DNA of 64,000 nt from Adiantum capillus-veneris (taxonomy: Eukaryota > Streptophyta > Polypodiopsida > Polypodiales > Pteridaceae): positions 65,042,620 through 65,106,619 of the forward strand of contig CM043956.1 of the NCBI GenBank assembly GCA_014529385.2, given 5' to 3'. The notes under the pieces were generated by a model, which worked only from the letters and a program-made list of their open reading frames with translations, was not told the origin of the DNA and searched no databases. Below are positions 45,158-57,868 of the stretch, one piece after another. Each line of letters starts with the position of its first letter. Position 1 is the first letter of the stretch. The position numbers were made by a program, and so were the translations under genes.

Positions 45158-45849
45158 TGTTAGCGGACTGACCGAACCGGCGTCCAGCTGGATAGACACG
45201 AGCCAAACACCATATTTGTACTCTATTAATTTTTTGAGCTAGTGTAGTGATACTCTATGTAGATCCTAATTTTAGAGTAGTAGGTTGATTTTCTGAGTTT
45301 TAATTCTGTCATGACATTTGTAAAAGTCCATGTGAACCAGCCACTAGCCATTTAGAAATCCCTAGGTATAAAAGTCAATAACTTTAATGTGAAAGGAGGC
45401 TTATCTTTAGAAAAAAGGAGCTTAGAAAACATACACTCAAGCTACGAAGCTTCTCCAGCTTGTAATCAACTTTTCTAACGATTGGGTAATCATTTTTCAA
45501 TTTCAAAACTTGCATTGTGTTCCTCTTTCCATGCTCTGTCAATTAACTGTAAGCATTGTCAATTTTGTTGTGGTTGCCTCTAAGTGTCCTAGACCTCCTC
45601 CTAAAGTTTCAATGCATTTCGAGTCCGTTCGAGTGCCAAAATGACATGATGACTTAGAGCAGTGAGAAAGGACATAGGAAAATTTCCTTCATCATTGAGT
45701 GATTGATTTTCTTATTGAGTTGTTGCATTAGCTTGCTAGGTTCACTTCAAAGAGTCTCTTGCCCCATCCGAGTCACTTCCCTGAGTATTGACATTATGTT
45801 AGTGCCCGATAGCTATGCTACAGACGTCCGTCGTGGCGACCCGCTAACA
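45158..45849 (+). repeat. 3' LTR of gypsy element H (692 bp)
   Basis: Perfect 9-bp terminal inverted repeats TGTTAGCGG / CCGCTAACA. TATAAAA at 45367-45373. The end (GACGTCCGTCG-GGC...) resembles the end of the F LTR. Only 47 bp of H separates it from the solo LTR; the rest of H is missing or at 42836-43226. Confidence 0.85.
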
Positions 45850-47520
45850 TGTTGCACTTGATGTTTCAAGATTTCTTTTTGGATTGGTTGATTATGTCGT
45901 GGTGGTGTCCTTGGATTGATTTTTTTCCACATATTCTTTGCTTTGATCACTTGCTTCAGTCAATGTTGGTTCATTTGGTTTTGCTACTACACCTTTTGAT
46001 TGCAACTCTGCATTTTTGGACTGCATTTGAGTAGCCTTTGTCTTAATAGATCCACTGTACTTTTTGACAAAATATATCTCTTTGGGGGAGATTTTGGTGG
46101 TGACCTTTGTGTAAACTTGTGAGCTTAGCTTCCATTGATTTTGACATTTCTGCCACTTGTTCTGGCAGCTTGAGGATTTACACCATCTTTAGATAGTCGT
46201 TGACATCAGTTTTAAGATCCATAGGGGTTTGTACAAAGTCATGAACTTGTTGATATTAATTTTCATCTACATCTTGATATGCATATGTGAGCTTGGTCAT
46301 GCAATTGCATCAACACTATTGGGTTGGTCAGCTTTTGACTTTGACTTGTGGAAGTCAATTGAAACTTATGTCCTTGATGAACTTCATATTGGCACTTGTC
46401 TGCAAACTCTGACAAAATCTGGGTCAGCTGGAAACTTCCAACAACCATATGAGTTTTCGATGGCTTCTGCTTTGAAGGGATCTACTAGCTATGGGTTCTA
46501 CGGCTTCTAACTAGTGTAGCATTTTGTGGTACTAGAGTTGAGCTTGTTGGATTTGTAGCTCTCCCTTCCTAGGGTGATCACTAAAGCTTTCTCCATTATG
46601 AGAGTTCAAAACTATCTGACTCTGATTTAACCTAACTTTTTGGGACTCTCAATGCATACTCCGTGTAGTATTGCCGATGTTTTGCATCTGTAATCCTGCC
46701 TGCATACTTTCCTATGTACCTTCGTGAAACATGACATATGATTACCCAAGTCATGTTGTAGATAAAATTATCTTCATCCTGATATTTTCTATCCCATGTG
46801 TCTCCTTTGATATGAGCCTCTATGGTTTTAGGTCCCAAGGCATCAAAGATTTTAAACTCCTGTCTATATATATGTCCATTTTGGTCAAAGTAGATTCTCA
46901 CCTGGTCACAACGTCAAAGCTTTATTTTTTATAGATGAGAGTTTGGCTCTACAAAAATTTCTTGGTTTACTAGGGTAATCTCATTCAGCTCTAGATGGGA
47001 TGGGCTATAATAGATCCTTTCCTCTGAAATGAACCATCCTTACTAATCTATCATTGAGCACAATTCTATGATCTGGTATGTGGGCCGTTCAAACACTGGT
47101 CAATATTTTTTATACAGTTTCCCTTTTTCATATACATAGTGTGCATATGAATTATGTGCCACCACATTTAGAGTGGCAAGCCTCAAACAATAGATTCAGC
47201 TTAAAAGCTATCCCTGAGGAGACTATTGCAAGCACATTGTCATGGAAGCAACAAAGTGCCAATTATTTTTATCAAACCAACAGCCATGGGGATGCTCCTT
47301 ATGATGATGAACAACTGCATGGTACCAGGGTGAAAGGAGGATTGGTAGCTAAAAGAAGGTCGAATGGTTTGGGTTTAGGCAATTGTGAAAGCAGAAGCAC
47401 ACACATCCCTACATTGACAAAATCGAAAGATGACTCTACCCTTAGTGGTGAAGCTTGTACTCATAGCTTTAATGCTTACTTTTAGTTTCAATGGGATTAA
47501 GATTGACAACTCCAAAAGGA
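45850..47520. other. Unresolved relic region with weak coding traces
   Basis: Short frames on both strands. The clearest is 46632-46901 minus (89 codons, starts MRIYFDQNGHIYRQEFKIFD) and the 135-codon 47078-47485 plus. Downstream minus-strand text near 46080 (KVTTKISPKEIYFVKKY) also looks protein-like. I do not recognise the family; it is probably a decayed retroelement. Confidence 0.35.
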
Positions 47521-47534
47521 TTCTTTTAGAGCCG

Positions 47535-47600
47535 GCCCCCCTCTAAAATATCTTGTATTATAATCCTCTCAAACAAGAGAGAGGGTGCCATCAAAAGGAG
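47535..47600. repeat. Possible fragment of a C/D-family LTR
   Basis: GAGCCGGCCCCCCTCTAAAA, then TTGTATTATAATCCTCTC and AAGAGAG parallels the conserved LTR segment at about 41405-41455 of D. Short, so tentative. Confidence 0.4.
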
Positions 47601-47839
47601 GTTTCTTGCTACTCTCAACGAGGAGAGCCGGATGGAGGCAAAGCTTGAGATTGGCCAAATTTTTTGCACTCGTCCCAGTCAAGGCAATGGAGCCGCATCA
47701 TACCAGCAATTTTCATGGTGTTTTTAGAAGGTTTTATTCTGATAATTGAAGCGAACCATAGCCCAAGTTATTCTCGTTACTTTCCCCTTCTTGTCTTTTC
47801 TCTGGTCCAATCGTCTAGTGCCGTTGTGTGGGATGCGTG

Positions 47840-48065
47840 TGCCTCCTCGGGCAGTAGAATTGGCTAATGGGAAAACCATGCTATCACGATATTCCATGGG
47901 AACTCTTGATTTTGAACTAGGAGGACACACTACTTCAGCTTTCCTTAGAACCCTACCAGTTGGGATGTATGATGAGATTCTTGGATGGATTGGTTATCTA
48001 AAAATCAGGCTAACATCCACTATGGGCAAGACAGTTTGAGCTTTAGAGATAGTTAAGCGAAGCAA
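47840..48065 (+). pseudogene. Relic gypsy-type aspartic protease C-terminal half
   Basis: Reads VELANGKTMLSRYSMGTLDFELGGH, FLRTLPVGMYDEILGWI, then after a one-base shift a segment equivalent to WL-x-x-NQANIHYGQDSLSF. The LANG...LP-x-G-x-YD-x-ILG-x-x-W-L pattern is typical of Ty3/gypsy protease. The catalytic DSG region upstream is lost or unrecognisable. Isolated fragment. Confidence 0.6.
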
Positions 48066-48930
48066 TCAAGAGTACAGGAAAAGAATGGGTTTCCAAGAAT
48101 TCAATTATTTGACTTCGTCCCACAGTATGACATTTATGTTCGTGGTTCTTACGTCACTACAATAAGATAGCAATATCAATTAGGGAGCCTGAAAGGGCAT
48201 GGGGACTGAACATGCTAATCTCCACCCAGGCATGCCCTATATGGGCCCTTGGCCTGCTAAATATAGGGACCCCCTTGACTGCGTGTCCATCCTAGCCCTT
48301 GGCCGTGAGATTGGTCCTACCCTTGTCCTGACATTACTCCCCCCTTGGAGAAGCGTTTTCATCCGCGAAAACACAAGTGATGGTATCTTCATAAGAACAC
48401 TAATGTCTTCTAACATCCCTCATGGATCCAACGGTTCATTTGAGCAGAACCCGGGTCAGTAGGAGGTTCAATGAAACCAAGAGTAACATCTTGATTTTCT
48501 ACATTGTTGTCCATTTGTAACCATATGATGGTACTCGTTCCTATCCAAACATGGTGTGTAGACTCCATTTAGGACGCTCATGAGCATGGTAAACGAGTTT
48601 ATCACAACAAAGATGTACCAAAAAGAGTACCTCTTGTCACTGTCCATGAAAGTAACTTGCTGACATAACTCATCAACCAAGTCCTTGACTTGTTCCCAGT
48701 TTTCATCATCAGTAACAACCCCACCCTAACGAGTGTTCAAGGTTGAGAACCTGACTTATACATGAAGAGACTACCTAGTCGCAACATGCGTTAATTGATA
48801 GTAAGTAAACTCCAAGAAGAGCAATAAATTCTTATTAATTGGATTGCTTCATGCTAATGTACGCCCTTTGCATATCCTTTTAGCCCAAGGTTACACTTTG
48901 CAATCTGCCAATCCCCTTGGATACTGACTA
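48066..48930. other. No recognisable gene
   Basis: Contains short chance frames only; probably the decayed continuation of the protease relic. Confidence 0.5.
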
Positions 48931-51328
<2,398 letters not shown>

Positions 51329-51331
51329 TTT

Positions 51332-51347
51332 GTTGCCCCCACGGAGG
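51332..51347 (+). promoter_or_regulatory. Primer binding site of element I
   Basis: GTTGCCCCCACGGAGGA just after the LTR, nearly the same as in A and B (TGGTGCCCCCACGGAGGA). Confidence 0.65.
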
Positions 51348-51404
51348 AGGGCTTTTCTAAGACCCTTCAGTTTACAATGCTGAAAGTGATGCCCACTATC
51401 AATC

Positions 51405-51644
51405 ATGGACGAGTGGCTGAAGGAATTTTCTAACTGGAGGACGGAAGAAGAGCAGACGAAGGAGGCACTAGCCGCCTTCATTGAGGTGCTACTGCCAGGC
51501 TGCAGTGTCATCAGCGTTCAAGAGGTAAATTCTCTATATCGTATCGCTCGTTCTAACTATAAATCGACAACATCAGGTGGGAGATTGGTGAAGTACCATC
51601 ACTGTTGTCAACCAAGGCACACGGTCAATGAGTGCCAATATTGA
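51405..51644 (+). CDS. Leader ORF of element I (79 aa), unknown
   Basis: Starts MDEWLKEFSNWRTEEEQTKE, an acidic helix-like segment, then LPGCSVISVQE followed by GAG-GTAAAT, a good plant splice-donor match at about 51524. The ORF end has a Cys/His-rich HHCCQPRHTVNEC. No counterpart is evident in A or B. It may be the first exon of an accessory protein. Confidence 0.4.
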   Translation: MDEWLKEFSNWRTEEEQTKEALAAFIEVLLPGCSVISVQEVNSLYRIARSNYKSTTSGGRLVKYHHCCQPRHTVNECQY

Positions 51645-51662
51645 AGGCAGCGGAAGGGCTGA

Positions 51663-52321
51663 AGTCATCTACATCGACATTCATCGCAAAGAAGTCATTC
51701 ACGTCAAGAAATCAAAGAAACTGCAAACAAAGATATCACTCCAAAGTGGCCTAAAGGACAAGGAGAAGATAGGCTAGCCTGGAAACACATGACCCCGAAG
51801 GGAGAGGCATCTGTCCAAGAAAGTGATTCAAGCTCTAAGATCTGGGTAGTACCCACTTTGTCAAAGAAGAAGTCATCCGAAGCTAAGCCTCGAAAGGTCG
51901 CCTACCAATTTGCACAACGCATGCGAGTGCTACCAATCCACTTCGACAATCCAGAAGAAGAAGTGGTGAGAAGATTCCAATGTCCTAGGGAACAGTGGTG
52001 CGGCTACTGCTCTCGCTGTTTTGGGAAGCGAGTGGAGGACCTTCCTCCTCTCCCTGTACAACTTATCCTGAAGAATCTCTCTACCACGGAAGAGACCCAG
52101 TGGGCTAGAGACGCGAGCTGCAGCTGAATGGAGTAGAATTCATACAACACGCCGATTACGGAAATTACCTACAATTGTTGTTAGCCAAAAGGCTGGGAGT
52201 GGTCAGACGCGTCGCCATCACCCCGTACGTGCTGAGCAACGAAGGAAAGGTAGAGCCCATGAAAGGCGACGATCTCTTGTGGATGTGCCGAATCATCAAC
52301 ACTGGCACGGTAAGAGTATAA
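51663..52321 (+). pseudogene. Accessory module f of element I, frameshifted
   Basis: First frame to 52127: charged N-terminus, VVRRFQCPREQWCGYCSRCF, then VEDLPPLPVQLILKNLS, matching the CPSC and LALLPIELQEQVVRRL parts of B. The second frame, 52124-52321, gives VEFIQHADYG, RLGVVRRVAITPYV, MCRIINT, matching FIQLVCAL, FGVWRVHFT and LRFINS of B in the same order. One frameshift near 52124. It lies before the 70-residue module, the reverse of the order in B. Function unknown. Confidence 0.5.
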
Positions 52322-52343
52322 CTAAGTATTCCACCCTCTGTGC

Positions 52344-52559
52344 ATGATGGAAAACGGGCCGACGGCATTCCCGTTCAGATTCCTGCAGCATATACATGTG
52401 AATATCTATGTAGATAGGAAAGTTTTCTACCAACAAAAGATCGTTTACCTATTCGGTGCGGCGGTACGAGGAGAAATCCTCAATTCCTCGAACCCTATCA
52501 TTCTCCCCATATTAGATTACCATCATTCCTTTAATGTCTCTATTTTTATCATGTTTTAA
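52344..52559 (+). CDS. Accessory ORF a of element I (71 aa), unknown family
   Basis: Single copy of the a1/a2 family. Shared with a2 of B: ENGP/DNGP, F-x-F, HI-x-x-N, K-x-FYQQKIVYLFGA, GEIL, SNPIILPILDYHHSFNV and FIMF at the stop. Kept open although the surrounding element is broken in many places, and the LTR shows little similarity to B, so the protein sequence is the most conserved part of the leader. Confidence 0.57.
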   Translation: MMENGPTAFPFRFLQHIHVNIYVDRKVFYQQKIVYLFGAAVRGEILNSSNPIILPILDYHHSFNVSIFIMF

Positions 52560-52659
52560 CCTATCCATCCACCCATGTAAAAAGCCGCTATGAGCCGCTG
52601 CTGTTGATGTAAAAAAAAGAGAAAAAGAAAAAAGGTTTGTAATTTCCCAAGTCACCACC

Positions 52660-53533
52660 ATGGCAAGTGTTTCTTTCCTTACGTTCAGTGGAAAGAAGGG
52701 AGAGGATCTCACCACCGAATTTTTAGATGATTTCGACATTGCTTGTGTCGTCTCCAACAAAGATGACGACGCTTCACGACTTAAGAATTTTTCCTCTACT
52801 AATGAAAGTGGAGGCCAAGTCCTGGTATAATGCATTGACCCAGGCTACCAAGAATGCATGGGATGTGTTAAGGGCTGATTTTGTAAAGAGGTTTGGTGGA
52901 GGCACAACCTCGGAGAAGCTATGGCAGACTGACAGAATTAAAGCAGGGAGGCCTGCTGGAGTATGCCACCTATGAGTCAAAGTTTGTGGACTTATGGGAG
53001 CTCGATGGGTTACCACATTGGAGGAAGGCGAAGGAGCGCCTAATTTCCTAAAGAAGGACTGTTTCATTGCTGGTCTATGGTCGCCGCTTAGAGAGAAGGT
53101 GAAGGGAAGGTTTCCTACAACATATGAGTTGGCAGTCAAAGTAGCCCACCTTAAAGACAAGAAGTTGCGCATGCAAGCAAGAGTAAATAAGTCAGAGGAA
53201 ACAAGCTCGGCCCGACCAACCCCAGTGGCTGCAACAGCCAATCATAGAGTCCAACAACAGGATGCATCAAAAGAATATCAAGACCTGCTGAGTCACATCA
53301 CCACCCAACTAGAGAGTTTATATGTGCATCTGGTGCAGCAAGGACATGCATCTGGCAGAAACCTAGAACAAGGAAAGGGACAACGAAGGCAAAACCCAGA
53401 GTACCACTGTTACAACTGCGGGGAAGACGGCCATGGAATGTACTACTTCCCAAACCCGAGGAGGCAGAATTTCAATAGGGGGGGGGGGACAGTATCAGAT
53501 GTCTCCGCCAAGAGCAAGACCACCACCACCTAG
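52660..53533 (+). pseudogene. Element I Gag
   Basis: ATG at 52660 in CACCACCATGG. Core in two or three frames: MASVSFLTFSGKKGEDL, then after a shift near 52790 KVEAKSWYNALTQATKNAWDVL, then after another near 52960 NFLKKDCFIAGLWSPLREKV. It follows the B Gag throughout. The zinc knuckle reads CYNCGEDGHGMYYF: the last Cys is Phe. Proline-rich tail to 53533. Source of the inverted fragment at 53972-54109. Confidence 0.85.
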
Positions 53534-53954
53534 GCAATCGGGACCAATTCCCCCGGTCCAAATCTTGCGACCACCTGTACAACAGTAACCACCACCCCAA
53601 CCCCTCATTCCGCCACTACCCCCACCACCTGCTATGAACCAAGCGGTGAGTGTTATTAGCTTAGAGGCTAAAGGGAAGGCGAAGGAAGAAGAGTCAGCTC
53701 GAGAGAAGCACAAAGGAAAAGCGAAGGTAGAAGAAGTGGATGAAAGGGAAGGCGGAGTCTAGCAAGCAAGCAGCTAAACCACGGCGGAAGACAGACATCA
53801 TGGACTTCTCACTAGGTGAGGATGCACAACCCTATGACTTAGTTCAGGATGTATTAATGCAGGGCCCGAAGATCACTTAGCCCCAATTACTCCACCTTGC
53901 ACCCATAATGAGGAGGCAATGGAAAAAAAGGGTAGGTACCAGGAAATCAAGACT
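53534..53954 (+). other. Gag tail remnant and rearranged stretch
   Basis: Proline-rich, then Lys/Glu-rich coding traces (EAKGKAKEEESAREKHKGKAK) corresponding to the linker before protease in B. Protease and most of RT, about 1.8 kb in B, are missing after about 53880. Confidence 0.55.
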
Positions 53955-54124
53955 ATGTGTTCTACCATGTGTCCTCCAATGTGGTAACCCATCGAGCTCC
54001 CATAAGTCCACAAACTTTGACTCATAGGTGGCATACTCCAGCAGGCCTCCCTGCTTTAATTCTGTCAGTCTGCCATAGCTTCTCCGAGGTTGTGCCTCCA
54101 CCAAACCTCGTAGGTAGAACACAT
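53955..54124. repeat. Inverted copy of a gag fragment, with flanking inverted pol 12-mer
   Basis: 53972-54109 is the reverse complement of 52888-53025 (138 bp, apparently without mismatch). It is preceded by ATGTGTTCTACC (53955-53966), the inverse of GGTAGAACACAT (54113-54124), which is native RNase H coding sequence. Looks like a fold-back template switch. Confidence 0.85.
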
Positions 54125-54737
54125 GGTTCTGGCACTAATTTTTGCTACAACAAAGTTCCGCTCCTATCTCCTGCCTAGAACATTTGTAATCCTGACAATG
54201 GAAGAGGTTTTTCCATATGTAATGCGACACATGGATGTCTCATCTAGGATCTCAAAGTGGTTAATTAGACTACAAGAGTTTGACTACACCATGCAAGTAG
54301 AAAACTCCACCAAGGCTAGTTTAGGGGGAATTCTCACTCATGGCCATTATGAGAAGAAGCTGAAGGTCAACACGGAAGCAAAGGAAGGAACACCAGATAA
54401 AGAAAGTCTTAAGCTAGAGAGAGCTCACTCTCTTTTCTTTGATGGAGCATACAAGAGAACAATGGATCAGTCTACAGCAGGCATGGTCATCTTCAATGAA
54501 CACCAAGAAAGAGTATTCTCCATGGGGCAGTTATTACACTCCCACTCCAACAATGAAGCAGAATATGCATCCCTAATCCTTGGGTTGGAGCAATGTATTT
54601 CACAAAGAATTCAGCGCTTGAATGTGTTCGGCGACGCTTTGCTTTTGATAAGGCAAATAAATGGCACCTGGGAATGCAAAAATTGTGTTTTACTTGGTCA
54701 ACTTCGCCAAGTTAAGTACCTTCTGAAGAAGTTTGAA
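54113..54737 (+). pseudogene. Element I RNase H end and second RNase H
   Basis: Resumes Pol at VLALIFATTKFRSYLLPRTFVILT and SSRISKWLIRLQEFDY, then the second RNase H: SLFFDGAYKR, SNNEAEYASL, VFGDALLLI. At the position where A and B have TAA this copy has a CAA Gln codon. The reading ends at YLLKKFEA, where the C-rich LTR sequence begins, so integrase was deleted. Confidence 0.85.
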
Positions 54738-54864
54738 GCCCCCCCCCCCTTGGCCCGCGGATATATTCCTTCACTCCCCCCCCCCCCTCTCCCTCTCCCC
54801 CACACATCTCTCATACCCCACAACCCCCCCCCCCTCACACTCTCCCTCTCAAAGCTCCGCGCGG

Positions 54865-54954
<90 letters not shown>

Positions 54955-55109
54955 GGGCAGTGCCTCACACACCATACCCACACACCCACAATCACCCCCC
55001 CCCCCCCCTCTCCTCTCTCCCCGCGCATTGTGCGCAGCAATCTGCAGCAGTATCACACACACACCCACCCATTTCACCCATTCACTATGCGCAACCGTCC
55101 GCAGTCCAC
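54738..55109 (+). repeat. Partial 3' LTR of element I
   Basis: Matches 49311-49910 of the 5' LTR in order: CTTGGCCCGC, TATTCCTTC, poly-C, a long CT tract (about 54866-54950), CACACACCATACCCACACAC, GCAGCAGTATCACACACAC, then CCGTCCGCA. The LTR start is missing and its end is cut by F. Confidence 0.75.
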
Positions 55110-56041
55110 TGTTAGAAGCAGGACACACCCCACGGCATCTAACTACTCAGCGGACTATTATTTTTGTAATTATTCATTCATTGAGGAAAACCCAATTTTT
55201 CACATTGTACATATTGGGACTTACAGAAGTTTCCAGATTGTATCCCAGTTTTGATAGTTAGATTGAGTAGATGGTTGATTTTGAAACTTTAGGGTTTGAG
55301 AAGTTGTAAGGTATATATACCACTTTTTGACCTTAATGAAAAACCTTTTGTCATTTTAAACAAGTTTGAAGTCTGTGAGTGAGCGTAATGTGTACGTGAG
55401 AGAGAGCGGTAGCTTCGTCTTGACGCTACGTGTGCTACAGTGGTCGGAATCGGCTACGGAGAAGTGCAGCGTGTTGCCTCTGACAAGAGCTACAAGCCGA
55501 TACCAACAATGCGCACGTACGGTCCGGCTTTGGGAGCTCCTTCTAGGAGCTTCATCGGTTGTTTGGGTAAGCATACGTTATCTGATTTCACATTGCAGCA
55601 TATTCACGCGTTCACATTGAGTAGAGCTACACATTAGGCACTTCAGATTTCAGAAACAAAGACCTGCAGATTTCGGCCAGACATCCTATGTGTTTCTACA
55701 CCGGGTGTTTTGGGTCGTGATTTTGGTTTATAGACCTTAGGGAGAGCGGCCTATAGGTATTAGTAGGGTCTCCTTCAAGTTCTATGGTGTTTCGAAAGTG
55801 TTTGATGGGTGTTCGGCTCTAACAAGCATTGTAGGAAGATTCCTCTTTTGCACTTTTGAAGACTGTGACTTAGACAATTGGTAGGGACCTCTGTAGGAAT
55901 TAGTTAGGAGTCGGTCGAGTGTAGGTTGACACCTTATGCTTGCTTCCACGTGCCTGCGGGTCGAGCTGCGTCCTTAGCTGACATTACTTGTTAGGTGAGT
56001 TCTCACTGTGCTGACGTCCGTCGCGGCATACCCGTCCAACA
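55110..56041 (+). repeat. 5' LTR of element F (932 bp)
   Basis: TGTTAGAAGC to CCGTCCAACA, then the primer site. TATATATA at 55312-55319. Inserted in the partial LTR of I. Confidence 0.9.
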
Positions 56042-56042
56042 T

Positions 56043-56060
56043 TGGCGCCGCTGCCGGGGA
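56043..56060 (+). promoter_or_regulatory. Primer binding site of F (tRNA-Asp type)
   Basis: TGGCGCCGCTGCCGGGGA one base after the LTR; close to the TGGCGCCGTTGCCGGGGA site frequent in plant gypsy elements. Confidence 0.9.
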
Positions 56061-56581
56061 CGAAAACCTTAGGTAGGTGACCGAGACTAATCCTTGAGGA
56101 TTGGGAGTTTTGGCTCGCCAAGAGTCTCACTTTACATTTAGAGAGGATCAGAGGGTGGAGGACTCTCTAGGTCTTAGAGGGAGTCTAGGAAGCCTGTGTC
56201 TGGCCTAGATCCTTCGACTTAGGTATAGGAGGTAGACATAGGTAGTTTTAGGTAATAGTCGAGTTCTAGAGTAGGAGTTGGTGTGGTAGAAGCGGTGAGA
56301 GGAGAGCTTGAGAGTCTGGAGAGGCCAAAAAGCAACCAAAAACACCATTATCACCATTTCTTCATGATAGGTAGGAGTAGAGTAAGTAGGACATCATGAT
56401 TCAGATCTAGAGCATTTCATTCATGTACACTTTCTTGGTAGAATCATTACAAGTTTGTAAAAGATGCAATAGTGTGGTCGAAAGCCTAATTGAAGTCCAA
56501 AAGTTACTGTGAGTGTTTCTGATAGGTCTACAGAGCATTAGGGGCATTCCTGTCATTAAAAAAAATTAATTTTAAGCCAGG

Positions 56582-56605
56582 AGACATCCTACGCGTAGGA
56601 TGTCT
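56582..56605. repeat. 24-bp perfect palindrome, copy 1
   Basis: AGACATCCTACG followed by its exact reverse complement. In RNA: a 10-bp stem with a CGCG loop. Confidence 0.95.
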
Positions 56606-56742
56606 ACAGGCCAATCTGGAAGGAATCTTGGGATTTTGAGTTGACTAGTGTGTTCAGAAGGTAGGATTTACCCTAATTTCAACTGGAAAGTGGAAATTTG
56701 GCCATATCTTCATAGGATAGGGCCAGATAGACTGAAATTGCA

Positions 56743-56753
56743 AGACATCCTAC
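56743..56753. repeat. Half copy of the palindrome
   Basis: AGACATCCTAC without the second arm. Confidence 0.7.
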
Positions 56754-57023
56754 CCAAATAGTGCCAAAACATTAACTTGAGACCAAAACCATAAGATGGC
56801 TACATGAGTGTGTCTTGCATGATATATTGAGTGACTGAAAGGGGTTTCACTTCATTTGGGCAAGAAAATTGGGTTCAAAGTGGACTTTAGCACTTTTGAC
56901 TGACAAAGCAAAAAACAACTGAAGTTTGGGACTTTTGACATCCAAATCAAAATCTAAGCATACCACTGGGATACTGACATCAAGGGGAAGCTGTGGAACA
57001 AATCTGGGATCAAACAGGCCAAA

Positions 57024-57049
57024 AAGACATCCTACGCGTAGGATGTCTT
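57024..57049. repeat. Palindrome, copy 2
   Basis: Same 24-bp core as copy 1, extended by one base pair on each side. Confidence 0.95.
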
Positions 57050-57150
57050 CTGAGTGATTTGGGACTCCAAACTGAAATCTGAGCATACCAAGCTGATCAC
57101 CAACTCAAGGGGAGCTTGAGCCTTTAGTTTGAAGCCATTCTGAAGAAAAA

Positions 57151-57174
57151 AGACATCCTACGCGTAGGATGTCT
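57151..57174. repeat. Palindrome, copy 3
   Basis: Identical to copy 1; 126 bases after copy 2, in the next tandem unit. Confidence 0.95.
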
Positions 57175-57426
57175 AATGCAAGCAAATAAAGCCAGAATTT
57201 GACTTTGAGCATTGTAAGGTGTTATATGGCCTAAGGCAAGCATGCTAGTCAATTTTGGTCCAATTTGGAGTTGATTAGATTGAACAATACCATCAACAGA
57301 CCGTCGGAACAGATTTCTGACTCATTGACCAGCTTATAGAATTCCAAATCAAAAAATAAAAGCAGCTGTAAGCTTAGCACAACAAAGGGAAACAACAATG
57401 CAAAAATCCAGGCAAAATACAGCAGG

Positions 57427-57450
57427 AGACATCCTACGCATAGGATGTCT
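57427..57450. repeat. Palindrome, copy 4, one loop change
   Basis: Stem identical, loop CGCA instead of CGCG. Confidence 0.93.
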
Positions 57451-57868
57451 ATTGGGGCATACTGTAGAGAAAATTTGACCTGGCCTAGACAGTGAGGTTC
57501 CATTTGGCTTAAGGGTTCCAGAACTTCTTTCAGAAGTGAATTTGGACCTTGGTTGCCCATTTGACAAAGCAAAGACTGAATTCAGACTTTTTCCCGTAAA
57601 TTGGCCAACATTAGAGAGATGTACCATTTCAGATTAGCAACCTAATCCAGAACATCAGCAATGTATAAAATACAGTAGTGGTTGAGATTAACTCTCCAGT
57701 TATACCAATCATTACTAAGATAACCTCTAGCAGATAAATGCTTTGATTCAATTGCCGAAATTAAAACTCTTGTGTACAGGTATATTCAGCAACAAGGCAA
57801 GAATTTGTGAAGAAACTGACCCGTTGCCAGGTGAGTGGTTGAATTTGTGCTAAATTGCATTCATAAGT

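Larger units (their letters stand above)
56061..57868 (+). other. Leader of F with palindrome array and short tandem repeat
   Basis: Non-coding. Holds four 24-bp palindromes and a half copy, and at about 56935-57175 two copies of a ~126-bp unit (AAATC-GAGCATACCA... TCAAGGGGA-GCT...AGACATCC). Otherwise no gene. Confidence 0.8.

Noticed and set aside
45158..45849. H LTR as the 3' LTR of relic E
   Set aside because: Lengths (692 and 918 bp), start sequences and flanking five bases differ; H ends resemble F more than E.
46229..46510. Possible membrane protein (hydrophobic N-terminus)
   Set aside because: The hydrophobic run comes from AT-rich DNA; no homologous features and overlapping weak frames on the other strand.
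53955..54124. Transposon with 12-bp terminal inverted repeats
   Set aside because: The right 12-mer is native RNase H coding sequence and the body is an inverted gag piece, so this is a rearrangement, not a mobile element.
54733..55254. 173-codon frame with long Leu-Ser repeats
   Set aside because: Translation of a CT microsatellite crossing from the I LTR remnant into the F LTR.
56582..57450. Regularly repeated palindromes as a CRISPR-like array
   Set aside because: Only four copies with uneven spacing in a plant retrotransposon leader, without spacers of constant size or cas genes.
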